Shown piece by piece: positions 1 through 7,713 of a stretch of DNA of 64,000 bases. A program made the translations under genes and the position numbers. Source of the stretch: Microlunatus phosphovorus NM-1 (GTDB lineage: Bacteria > Actinomycetota > Actinomycetes > Propionibacteriales > Propionibacteriaceae); contig NC_015635.1 in assembly GCF_000270245.1 (NCBI RefSeq), positions 5,518,001 to 5,582,000 of the forward strand, in the 5' to 3' direction. The first letter of the stretch is position 1, and each line of letters opens with the position of its first letter. The notes under the pieces are model-generated. The model was not told the DNA's origin and made no database searches. It saw only the letters and a program-made list of their open reading frames with translations.

Positions 1-429
1 AAGCTTCCGATCGAAGGTGACCAGGCGAGCAGAGTGGCAGGCAGCCAGATTGACCAAGTGGAAATCAGTGACCTGACGGAATCCGACGAGTCCGACGAGA
101 TCGATTGTCGGTAGGGCGAGCGAGGTGTCATCGGCAACGTACTCCACTCGCTTGTCGGCTCGTACGGAGTTCAGCGAGGACATGGCGTCATCAAGGGAGG
201 TGACCTGGCCGGCGACTGCGGGGTTGAGTGCCATCCGGATGAACCCGGACTCGGTGATCGGCGTGGTGGCAAACCGCTCAACCGAGGTGAACCATGCCTG
301 CGCTTGGAGGTGATGGACGTGAGCCGGATGCAACAGCGCGACAAGCAAGTTCACGTCTGGCAGGTCTAGCAGGGCAGGAGGCGCGGGCTCAGGGAGCACA
401 TCGAGTTCGCCGGCGAGGTCAGTCGTCAA
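1..429 (-). CDS. vapC: VapC-type PIN-domain toxin, 3' end cut by window edge
   Basis: Reading leftward from a TTG at 429, the frame stays open to the window edge (143 codons). It carries a PIN-domain start (LLDLPDVNLLVALL, the first acidic residue of the metal site) and a late PIN motif (VTDFHLVNLAACHSARLVTF) with the conserved T-D and the following aspartate just before the edge. VapC proteins are Mg-dependent RNases neutralised by VapB. The frame overlaps the end of the upstream antitoxin by about 11 bases, the usual coupled VapBC layout. The exact start is uncertain because no ATG lies near the junction. The final residues lie outside the window, so intactness cannot be judged. Confidence 0.8.
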   Translation of the reverse strand, partial: MTTDLAGELDVLPEPAPPALLDLPDVNLLVALLHPAHVHHLQAQAWFTSVERFATTPITESGFIRMALNPAVAGQVTSLDDAMSSLNSVRADKRVEYVADDTSLALPTIDLVGLVGFRQVTDFHLVNLAACHSARLVTFDRKL

Positions 430-649
430 GGAGTGCCTCGGCAACCATCTCGTCGGTGATGACGTGCCCCGGAGCTGCCGGAAGCAGAACCAGTCCGTTG
501 GCCTCGGTAGTCGCCGAGGAGCTCGATGTGGCCAGGCCAGTCAGCGCCAAGGCAGAGACAGCCTCGCCGATACTCCTGTTCTGGCCTGCGTTCACCCGGG
601 AGCGTGCCGCAGTGAGGACTCGCGGGTCCAAGTCGAGGGTCGTTCTCAT
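419..649 (-). CDS. vapB: VapB-type antitoxin
   Basis: A 76-residue protein beginning MRTTLDLDPRVLTAARSRV, the classic ribbon-helix-helix start of actinobacterial VapB antitoxins, with a C-terminal toxin-binding tail (VITDEMVAEALLDD). RHH antitoxins dimerise on their own operator and block the partner RNase. I chose the internal ATG at 649 rather than the upstream ATG at 676 because the RHH beta-strand normally starts at residue 2-3. It precedes and overlaps the PIN toxin gene. A second copy of its tail is fused to an unrelated pseudogene about 1 kb away (1552-1647), so this tail sequence has been duplicated locally. Confidence 0.85.
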   Translation of the reverse strand: MRTTLDLDPRVLTAARSRVNAGQNRSIGEAVSALALTGLATSSSSATTEANGLVLLPAAPGHVITDEMVAEALLDD

Positions 650-770
650 GCACCAATGATACGTCGCATCACGCATCGCGCATCAGATTGGCTCTCTAGG
701 GAGGTCGTGCAGTCCAGACTCGCACTCTCCCGAGCACGAAGAGTCCCTCGCAGTACGTAGGCTTCCGGTC

Positions 771-1010
771 ATGCGCGAAGCCGTCGGCCATCTCGACCGG
801 ATCACCAGTGATCCGTTGATCTGCCGCGGCGCACCGACGATCCGCGGAATGCGCCTGCGGGTGCAAGACGTTCTCGAACTGCTGGCCTCCGGCATGGCAT
901 ATGACGAGATCCTCGCTGACTACGACGAACTTGAACGAGACGACATGCTCGCTGTCCTCGAGTTCGCCGCACTCGACTCTGCCAGTCGCCCTCGACACGT
1001 TGTCGTGTGA
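771..1010 (+). CDS. DUF433-family antitoxin-like protein
   Basis: A 79-residue protein with the DUF433 signature: DRITSDPLICRGAPTIRGMR, then a helix-turn-helix-like segment (VQDVLELLASGMAYDEILAD) and LERDDMLAVLEFAA. DUF433 proteins are small DNA-binding antitoxins normally followed by a DUF5615 PIN-like toxin. Here the toxin start codon is still present, overlapping the stop as GTGA, but the toxin reading frame ends after 11 codons, so this antitoxin is orphaned. Family assignment is confident. Antitoxin activity is inferred from known pairs. Confidence 0.85.
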   Translation: MREAVGHLDRITSDPLICRGAPTIRGMRLRVQDVLELLASGMAYDEILADYDELERDDMLAVLEFAALDSASRPRHVVV

Positions 1011-1042
1011 CGGCGTTCCTTGTCGATCACGATCCCAACTGA
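1007..1042 (+). pseudogene. Stump of DUF5615 PIN-like toxin
   Basis: Directly overlapping the DUF433 stop (GTGA) is a frame reading V-T-A-F-L-V-D-H-D-P-N-stop. FLVDHD is the hallmark N-terminus of DUF5615 PIN-like toxins, whose first aspartate is a metal ligand. Only 11 codons remain before TGA at 1040, so the toxin has been lost while its antitoxin stayed. The stump is too short for a statistical match. The call rests on motif plus position. Confidence 0.6.
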
Positions 1043-1064
1043 GTGGAGCTTCGTAGCCGAAGTC

Positions 1065-1592
1065 ATGGCGGCCGCGGAGCAAGCATCAGCTCTAGCAGCA
1101 TCCAGAGCGTCAACCATCCATACGGCAGCGCACAGCACCCCGACCTATCGCCACGCGGCCGCAGCGCGGACATTGAATCGCGCACCTACGCCAGCCGGCC
1201 GCTGCGCGATTGGCGCTGGCATCCTCTTTATGTGCGCAACGCTCGCTGTGGTTGGTCTGGGAGCGCTGGCTGCCGGCGCTGAGCACGTGGGTCCGGCGAT
1301 CCTGGTCGCACTTGTCGGGCTGGTCGCATGGGTGGGCGCCGCCGCTCTCGTTGCGGCCGGGACGGCAGATCTGCGTGGCCGGTCCCGCGGACTGGGTGCC
1401 GCAGCCGTCCTCTTGTGCTGGGCTCCGGGGGTGGCGCTGTGGATCGTGCTGGCGGTGTCATTCCACAACGACCCGGAACATCCCTCTGCCCCATGGCTGT
1501 TCACAGTGGTCGCCGGCATGGTCGTGCCCGCCGTCATGACGGCTGCGGGTGTCAGCCGTCAAGGCGTGCTTCCACAACCATTTCGTCGGTGA
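1065..1592 (+). CDS. Putative small membrane protein, 3' end altered by rearrangement
   Basis: About 175 residues from the ATG at 1065. The first 50 residues are Ala/Ser-rich and look soluble. Then follow about four hydrophobic segments (for example CAIGAGILFMCATLAVVGLG, AAAVLLCWAPGVALWIVLAV and LFTVVAGMVVPAVMTAAG). No family is recognised. The last dozen codons run antisense into the duplicated VapB tail at 1552-1647, so the original C-terminus was probably replaced at that junction. It could be a non-coding open frame in GC-rich DNA, but the regular hydrophobic segments favour a real gene that is now truncated. Confidence 0.4.
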   Translation: MAAAEQASALAASRASTIHTAAHSTPTYRHAAAARTLNRAPTPAGRCAIGAGILFMCATLAVVGLGALAAGAEHVGPAILVALVGLVAWVGAAALVAAGTADLRGRSRGLGAAAVLLCWAPGVALWIVLAVSFHNDPEHPSAPWLFTVVAGMVVPAVMTAAGVSRQGVLPQPFRR

Positions 1593-2160
1593 TGACCTGC
1601 CCCGGAACTGCGGGAAGCAGAACCAGTCCGTTCGCCTCAGGTTCCATCGAGGAGACCGAACTGGCATTCCGACCGAATCGGCTACCGAGCCAGAGGTGTA
1701 TGTCTTCGAGTGCCGCCCTGGCGACGAATGTCTCGTGAGCGGTGAAGCCATGAGGCGCGGCCGGGTAGACGCGTAGATCGATGTCGATACCTGCTGCGGA
1801 GCGTCGCGCGGCCATGGCGAGGTTGTCATCCAACAGGATGTCCTCTTCGACGATCAGCACCGGAGGCAGATTCGCCAGGTCAGCGTAGATCGGGGAGATG
1901 TCCGGTTCCGCACGGCGATTGGGGGCGGCTGGCGTCGGGGAGTGAATCCTCACCGGGACCGTGCGGTCGCCGCAGCCGACAACTTCAGTGACCGCGGGAG
2001 GGTTTGACGGCGCGGGAGGTCTAGCCACATCGCGGGCCGACTGTAGCTCGTCCCAGGTGCTCGGACCTCGGCCCGGACCGCACTTCTCATAGAAGGCGCG
2101 AGTCGTGTCGACCAGCGGAAGGAGGCGAGGGTCGATCAACTGCGACAGGCCGAGCTTCAT
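1552..2160 (-). pseudogene. Chimera: deleted alpha/beta-hydrolase fused to VapB tail
   Basis: The 202-codon frame has three parts. Residues 1-85 resemble the N-terminus of fold-3 esterases (HSL family: MKLGLSQLIDPRLLPLV). Residues 86-165 resemble the C-terminal part of the same family (DISPIYADLANLPPVLIVEE, then YPAAPHGF carrying the catalytic His region). Residues 172-202 are a near copy of the VapB tail found at 419-500 (EANGLVLLPA, VITDEMV). The central segment that should hold the HGGG oxyanion hole and GDSAGG nucleophile elbow is missing, so the esterase cannot be active. It is clearly a product of deletion and recombination, although still an open frame. Confidence 0.75.
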
Positions 2161-2236
2161 CGGCTCAGGCTATCGAGCCGTCCTCCTGTCAGGCGGACCT
2201 TGGAGTTGGCGGAGAAAGGCGGTCCAGTCGCGGAGG

Positions 2237-2506
2237 TCAGGCTGACTGGAGAACGCCGACGGCCGTGAGGGCCTCGGCCTCGGTGATCTCTTCACCGTCA
2301 CGGAAGCCGACTTGCGTCGGGAAACGCCGCACCAGGCATAGGCCCACCGGGCTCCGACCTGCCCCATACCACCCCTGTGGACCGCCGGAAGCCGTCGCCG
2401 GTACCAACTCCGCATCAGGCCCGCCCGGAACGAGCCGGTCTGCGGTGAGGCACCAGTCTGTTGACAGAAACGTGCCCCGACCAGCCCTCTGAACCCAACC
2501 TAACAC
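2237..2506 (-). CDS. Unrecognised short ORF, possible gene remnant
   Basis: An 89-codon frame containing VPATASGGPQGWYGAGRSPV and FRDGEEITEAEALTAVGVL, which read like folded-protein sequence, but I recognise no family. No good ribosome binding site is seen. The surroundings (2.2-3.0 kb) are otherwise empty and lie between a pseudogene and a mobile unit, so a fragment of a former gene is most likely. It may also be chance. Confidence 0.2.
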   Translation of the reverse strand: MLGWVQRAGRGTFLSTDWCLTADRLVPGGPDAELVPATASGGPQGWYGAGRSPVGLCLVRRFPTQVGFRDGEEITEAEALTAVGVLQSA

Positions 2507-3037
2507 CAGTCAGGTTTCAGGTCGGGGCTGATATATCTCACCGTGCCTTGGTGGCAAGGTGCCGCGGAAGTCATCGAGTGACGGAAAACGCAGCCGTGGC
2601 TGATCGGAGGAGCATTCCGCTCACCACGTCTCCAGCGTACGGCTCAGAACTGACAAAACCCCTGGTCAGGTAGCCATTGGAGTTTGTGAAGAATGAGGGT
2701 TCAGTTTCCCGAAACCGCTCTGTTGTGAGCGGATCAGGATCCCTGGTCAGATCAAGGTTCCGAGAAAGCGCTCCAGAGGATTGTCCGCGTACCTCCCGAG
2801 AATATCTGGGGTCGCTGAGCGCTGCCTCGCGCGGTGGTCCGAGGGTCTGCGCGGCCCGCTGCGGCCATCGGAACTGATGACGCATCAACAGAGTGGATCT
2901 GGCTCTTCGAGGGCTTGATGCCGCCTGAGCGGTGCTGCCGTTCAGAGGGCTCGAAACCTCCCGAACATTTCGATCGTGTCCGGGCATGCTTGAGGGGCCT
3001 CCAGCTAGCGGCTGAAGGCCCCTCTTGTCCGATCAAT
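2507..3037. other. Gene-poor flank of the transposase/recombinase unit
   Basis: I see no convincing gene here. The stretch contains short repeated words such as CCCTGGTCAG (near 2660 and 2740). It probably includes the 3' boundary of the mobile unit at 3038-5997, but I could not define a terminal repeat. Confidence 0.4.
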
Positions 3038-4933
3038 CTACGTTCGGGCTGGCACCCGTGTGGCGCGTCGTCCCAGTTCCTTGTCGAGCTGCCGGAAGCG
3101 TTCCTCGACGGAGTCGATCACCTTCTCAGCTCCGTACCACTGAAGATGCACATTGGTGACAGCGATGCAGAGGCTGATGTTGATCATCATCATCGGGTCT
3201 CGTCGCGGCCCCCAGTTCATGGCCTGTGTGTTGCTCATGTGTGGCGACTTCAGCATCGAGAACACGCGCTCCGTCAGCGACCGGTAGGCCTCGTACAAGA
3301 AGGTGTGCTCCCAGGATCCTGGCGGCAGCCCTGGCTGCATCTGCGCGAACTGGCGATCCGTCAGCGTGACCGACACGTGGGATTTGGCGCAGCACTTCTT
3401 CGCGTCCGCGTCCCAGGTAGGCGCAAGCGTTGGCGCATCGGACGTCGCGGTGATCATCGAATCAGGCTTGAGCGGGCAGCGCACTCGGCCATGTACGGCT
3501 GGGCAGACCAAGTCGATCTTGTAAACCTGGGTGCGCTTCTCGTCCTTCTTCGGCCGCCCTGGGTTCGCTGCTGCCTTCCTTAGCGTGCTGTTGGTCCCCA
3601 TAAGCATTGGAAGGAGCCGGCTCAGGCGTTCATCGTGTCTGTCGTTGCCGCCGTCAGCTCGAATGTCGCTAGACCTTCGGGCCAAACGTGGAGTCGCAAG
3701 TTCGAGCGCGGCCGGGCAGTAGAGGGCGCCATGCGCTTGGATTGGGCCGGGACTGATGTCGCCGGCGCGGGTCGGTTCGAGGTGCGAGACCACATTCCAG
3801 TGCTCTGGGTACCGCCCGATCGGGTGGTACCCGCACCGGTACATGAGGTCGGCCCAGCCGCGGTGTGCGTTGTACCCCATATCCGCGGTGAAGTACGGCG
3901 CTCGCTTTCGGGAGCGCCGGTCACGAGCCTCCTGCTCGGCGTCTTTGCCGTCAGCCCTGTCCTGCTTCGGCGCGGGGATCAGCCCGTCGCAAGCATCCTG
4001 CTCGGGACCGAGCGTGTTGGCGCTGACCTGTTTCAGCTTGGGGATGAGCCCGTTGGCGCTGGCGTGCTTGATGCACTCCTCGACGGCCGCGACGGACCCG
4101 GATGTCGGTGGGCCGAACGAGACGGCGACAGCGGCCGGAGGGACGCACCGAATGCTTCCGGGGGCACCGACGCGGGACGCAACGGTGACCCCGATCCCCA
4201 AGGCCATCTTGTCGCGACTAGCACCCGCGGACGGCCCGGTCTTCACGGTGCCGTCCTTCCTCCGGTAGAAGGCAGCCATCGGGACGGCGGACCGGCGGAG
4301 GTCGTCCCTCATACCGTCGCCGTAGCGGATGGCCGCGACGTCGTAGATGGTTTCGTCGGCCACCAGGTCACCGACGTAACCCGCCGGGTTCGTTTCCCTC
4401 ACCGAGCCCGCCACGATGAGGTTGACGAACGTATGGGCCGCGTCGAACGCTGCCGCGGCGGCTTCCCGGTCTGCCTCCGTTCGAGCCGCCATCAACCGCC
4501 GGAACTCGCCGTTGGTGATCTTCCGTGCCGGAATGTCAAAATGCGGATCGAACCACCGGAGGCAACGGTCAAGCCACCCGTAGAACCTCTTGTACTCGTT
4601 CTCTCGCTCCTTCTTGGATGACCCGAGCTGGGAGACGACGTCGGTTGTAGCGTCAATGCCGACCTTCGTCCGCTGGTCGTCAGTGAAACCGACCAGCAAC
4701 ACCCGGTGAATGCGTTTCAGCGACGGAGTGCGGCCTTCGCCGATCAGGCACGCTGCAGCAACCAGAACCCCATGAAGGGAGTAGGTGATCGGGCCTGGTT
4801 TGCGTCCACCGTGTCCCCGGTGCGCGGCGATGACCGTCTCGGCGTATTCGACCGCAGGACGCAAGTTGATCCACTTGACGACTTGATTGAAGACCGCAGC
4901 GCTGACAGTGTCACCGCTGTCGAAGACGGTCAT
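3038..4933 (-). CDS. DDE-transposase-like protein (631 aa)
   Basis: A long protein with candidate D-D-E catalytic positions: D193 in VGDLVADETIYDVAA, D351 in YFTADMGYNAHRGWADL, and E555 in YRSLTERVFSMLKSPH, the last resembling the Y-x2-R/T-E-x-x-F transposase signature. The N-terminal 150 residues include GRKPGPITYSLHGVLVAAAC, a likely DNA-binding part. Residues 270-345 form an insert rich in K, D and Q. Cys/His residues at 477-515 (DLVCPAVHGRVRCPL, KKCCAKSHVS) could bind zinc. I cannot assign a named IS family. The start codon overlaps the stop of the upstream recombinase-like gene (ATGA at 4930-4933), so both are co-translated. Function in transposition is inferred from motifs only. Confidence 0.65.
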   Translation of the reverse strand: MTVFDSGDTVSAAVFNQVVKWINLRPAVEYAETVIAAHRGHGGRKPGPITYSLHGVLVAAACLIGEGRTPSLKRIHRVLLVGFTDDQRTKVGIDATTDVVSQLGSSKKERENEYKRFYGWLDRCLRWFDPHFDIPARKITNGEFRRLMAARTEADREAAAAAFDAAHTFVNLIVAGSVRETNPAGYVGDLVADETIYDVAAIRYGDGMRDDLRRSAVPMAAFYRRKDGTVKTGPSAGASRDKMALGIGVTVASRVGAPGSIRCVPPAAVAVSFGPPTSGSVAAVEECIKHASANGLIPKLKQVSANTLGPEQDACDGLIPAPKQDRADGKDAEQEARDRRSRKRAPYFTADMGYNAHRGWADLMYRCGYHPIGRYPEHWNVVSHLEPTRAGDISPGPIQAHGALYCPAALELATPRLARRSSDIRADGGNDRHDERLSRLLPMLMGTNSTLRKAAANPGRPKKDEKRTQVYKIDLVCPAVHGRVRCPLKPDSMITATSDAPTLAPTWDADAKKCCAKSHVSVTLTDRQFAQMQPGLPPGSWEHTFLYEAYRSLTERVFSMLKSPHMSNTQAMNWGPRRDPMMMINISLCIAVTNVHLQWYGAEKVIDSVEERFRQLDKELGRRATRVPART

Positions 4934-5997
4934 CGGGCTGCCTCCGCCAGCAGAGCAGCCATCTCGGTGGTGTCATAGGTGCGCATCCAGCGCCGGAGGC
5001 CGGCGAGTGTGTGGGCGTCTCCGATCCCGGCGAGCTGCATCACGGCGGATACCGGCACCCGCCGGTTGAGGAGGTTTACGAGCCAGGTGTGCCGCAACCG
5101 AACCGCGTTCAATTGGAGGCCGTGGCCGTGCTTGGCCAGCTGCCGCTGCAGATGGGAGATCACCTGCTTCTTGCTGTACGGCAGCAGCCGAGAGTCGCCA
5201 GATTCGACGGCGAGTCGCAGGAGCCGTCGTGACCTGGTCCGGTCGGACAACGGGACTTCCCGGACGACCCCCTGCCGGTCAATGAGTGTGACGACAGCCC
5301 TCCCAGGATCCGTTACCAGCGGCCGGATATGACTACCGCGAAGCCGGTCGAGTTCGGGTGTGAGTGCCCCGGCACCGCTGATCACATCCAGCACAATCAG
5401 CATCCGCCGCGACAGCGTCGGCGACGTCGCCAACGCGAAGTCGTACAGCCGACCCAGTTCGTCCGCGCTGTAAGGCGGCTGCAACTCCTTGGCCCTAGGC
5501 GCTTGGATCCGCTGCTCCGGGTACAGGGCTGGGTGCACAGCACGACCGAACCGGTAGTAGAGCGAGCGCAACGTCCTGAACGTGTTGTCGGTCCGGTAGC
5601 TACGACGAGACAAGAAGTAGTCGACGTTCTCGGGGCGCAAAGCTCGGGCAGCGTCGACGGTTCCGTGGATGGCTTCGTCGGCATTCAGGAGGTTGCACAG
5701 ATGGCCGGTCCGCTCCCTGTCGGCATTCCATCCGACGTATGGGAGCAGGGCCACAATCGGGGCAGCGGCCGCGATCACCGCCGCCGAGAAGTTTCGTGCC
5801 CTCTGCGGCCTGTAAGAGAAGAGCGCCTTGAGTCGCTCTTCTTCGTTGACCGCCGGCGCACGCGACGGCCGACGCATCGCTCTTCTCGGCTGGGCCGCGA
5901 TCTGCGGTGCTGGCGGCACACCGCAGGGTGTCGTAGTAACCACTGCAGCCTCGGCGAGCGTCGGCTTGGCGGAACGCAACTTCTTGTGGCGGCCCAT
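4930..5997 (-). CDS. Degenerate tyrosine-recombinase/integrase-like protein
   Basis: 355 residues. The C-terminal half resembles the phage-integrase catalytic domain: a motif II-like box (LNAVRLRHTWLVNLL, R-x-R-H near residue 300) and a following helix like the G-H-x-S region (SAVMQLAGIGDAHTLAGL). The first catalytic arginine box, expected as T-G-x-R-x-x-E, reads SGAGALTPELDRLRG without the Arg, and no tyrosine sits at the expected spacing (W and R instead; Y341 is late). The protein may therefore bind DNA without strand cleavage. It leads an operon with the DDE-like gene. A palindrome lies about 65 bases upstream. Confidence 0.6.
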   Translation of the reverse strand: MGRHKKLRSAKPTLAEAAVVTTTPCGVPPAPQIAAQPRRAMRRPSRAPAVNEEERLKALFSYRPQRARNFSAAVIAAAAPIVALLPYVGWNADRERTGHLCNLLNADEAIHGTVDAARALRPENVDYFLSRRSYRTDNTFRTLRSLYYRFGRAVHPALYPEQRIQAPRAKELQPPYSADELGRLYDFALATSPTLSRRMLIVLDVISGAGALTPELDRLRGSHIRPLVTDPGRAVVTLIDRQGVVREVPLSDRTRSRRLLRLAVESGDSRLLPYSKKQVISHLQRQLAKHGHGLQLNAVRLRHTWLVNLLNRRVPVSAVMQLAGIGDAHTLAGLRRWMRTYDTTEMAALLAEAAR

Positions 5998-6060
5998 CAG
6001 GCGACCGTCCGATGGGACACGCCGACGGGGCGAGTTTCGGGCACGGCAAACAGGCGATAC

Positions 6061-6075
6061 GATGACATCGTCATC
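6061..6075. promoter_or_regulatory. Palindrome upstream of recombinase-like gene
   Basis: GATGAC-ATC-GTCATC, a perfect inverted repeat with a 3-base centre, lies about 65 bases upstream of the leftward gene start at 5997. It could be an operator or a recombinase-binding core site. No direct evidence separates these. Confidence 0.4.
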
Positions 6076-6127
6076 CTTTCGGAGTGTTGGGTTGGCGAGC
6101 CGGCGGCAACCGGCGCGACTGATTTGT

Positions 6128-6155
6128 GTGGGGCGTCCTTGGCGGGGCGTCCCAC
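6128..6155. repeat. Stem-loop upstream of the mobile unit
   Basis: GTGGGGCGTCC and GGGGCGTCCCAC can pair as an 11-bp stem with two G-U pairs around a short loop. No U-tract follows. It may mark the edge of the transposase/recombinase unit or act as a terminator for upstream transcription. Confidence 0.3.
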
Positions 6156-7713
6156 AGTCATTTGTGGCGTGACTAGCGGCGAATGTAGCCGATCCTTTAC
6201 ACGCAGGTGGTTCGATCGGTCAGATTTCCTCTCCTTTCTCCGTCAGCGCGGCTGCGATTGGCCCAGACAGGCGTCTTGGCGAACTCTGCAGACCTGTGCT
6301 GGCGCGAACGTTCAACGAGATGCACAAGCAGCGATTCGCGACAGCAGGGCGGCGCAGCAGCCCGCAGGCGGCCATCCGGTCTGCGCGTCTTCCTGGCTCA
6401 TAGACCCTGAAAACGACGCGCACAGACAAATACTGTGAGCAATATCCCGGGTTGAGCACAGAAAACTGCCGTCTGAATCCCTCGTCAGGTTCCAGACAGT
6501 GGCTAGATAAACCTTTAGCCTTTGAACGCCGACTGGCTATTTGTCTCAGCGTGACACCAAATCCAGCTCTATACGGCACCTTCGACCAGCGGCTATCGTC
6601 ACCGCAGACCGCACCCAGTTTCTCCAAGGGAGCATCGCACACACGCGCAGCGGAGCCATTCCTTGCGAGTTCGTCATCTCCACGCAAAGGAGCGAAATCT
6701 GATTGAGCGATACTCCGGCATAGGACGTGTTCTCGGCGCATTTCCGTCGATGTGAATACGAAATACCAACCAGGCATTCTTGCTGCCTGCCAAATAGCGA
6801 ATAATGAAGGGGTCGAGTGCGGTGGCACAGCATCTTGAAACCCTGGTGCGTACGCCAGGAATCTCCCCTCTTGCCCCGAGAGAAGAGTGCAAGCGACCCT
6901 CGGGCCGCGCCGACCGATCGAGGCCGCGTACAGGCTGAACGCGAACCACCGAGTGCGCGCGAGTAGCAGCAGGATCGCTGCATCGTCTGCCGCCCACTGC
7001 GTCACGTAGATCACGGTGCATTCGACATACGAATCGGTCGATGACCGCCGATATCCGCGTGTCGCTTCACATCTCTACTCACTAGACTGCTCATTTGCAC
7101 GGGCAAGATCAAGATCATTTAGGACCGTCGGGAGACGTCAGGACTCATCGACCGCGATCGGTTGTGATCATGTTCCTGAAGCTCGGGCGACCACGCGCCG
7201 GATGCAGACGCAAGCCAGTCGCCTACAGCCAAGGACGGCTTCAGTAGCACGTCGTCCTATTTGACGGCAATACTCCCCCCGCAGTTTATCCATCGGGACG
7301 TTGGTTGGGAGGCGTTAGGTATATGCCAATCAGCGACTCCCTTGCCAACGGAGGTCATTTCTCTCGTCGATCCGAAGCGCCTCTAGCAGTAGGTAATGCT
7401 GGCGATCACCTAAGCGAATGTCTGACGGAGAACCCTCGACGCACACTGATCTGAACCGAGATATTGGCGCCTGGACGAGGATTTCCATACATGAGTTCAC
7501 GGGAACTGCGAATATCGGCAGTGGGACGCGCAGCGTTCACTTGACGCGGGTTTGGCGATCAGCTCGTCGCGAGAGCGGTGTGAGCTAAATCGCGACACGA
7601 CTCGCTTCCAGGGATATGACCGCTAAAATGTACGCCCCGACGGAAATGGATTCGAGAACTCGTCGTGAGGCAGATTCCTATCGCGATCAGGCTCGTCTGA
7701 CGCGGGTGCGGGA
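6156..7713. other. Gene-poor region of lower GC
   Basis: No recognisable gene. The stretch is visibly less GC-rich than the rest (for example around 6420-6560 and 7270-7640), which suggests foreign or decayed DNA. One leftward open frame of 264 codons (7014 to 6220) exists, but it has no family resemblance and an unusual amino-acid mix rich in Arg, Ser and Cys. I do not call it a gene. The right edge is the target site of the tandem ISAs1 elements. Confidence 0.4.
7704..7713. repeat. Target-site repeat, left of ISAs1 copy 1
   Basis: GGGTGCGGGA abuts the left terminus of copy 1. The same 10 bases recur at 9061-9070 between the copies and, shifted by one base, at 10419-10428 after copy 2. This fits the roughly 8-10 bp target duplications of the ISAs1 family. 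Confidence 0.75.

Noticed and set aside
2834-3583. 249-codon rightward open frame
   Set aside because: Mostly antisense to the DDE-like gene, whose catalytic motifs support the opposite strand.
6220-7014. 264-codon leftward open frame in the low-GC region
   Set aside because: Longer than expected by chance in lower-GC DNA, but with odd composition, no ribosome site and no family; not strong enough to call.
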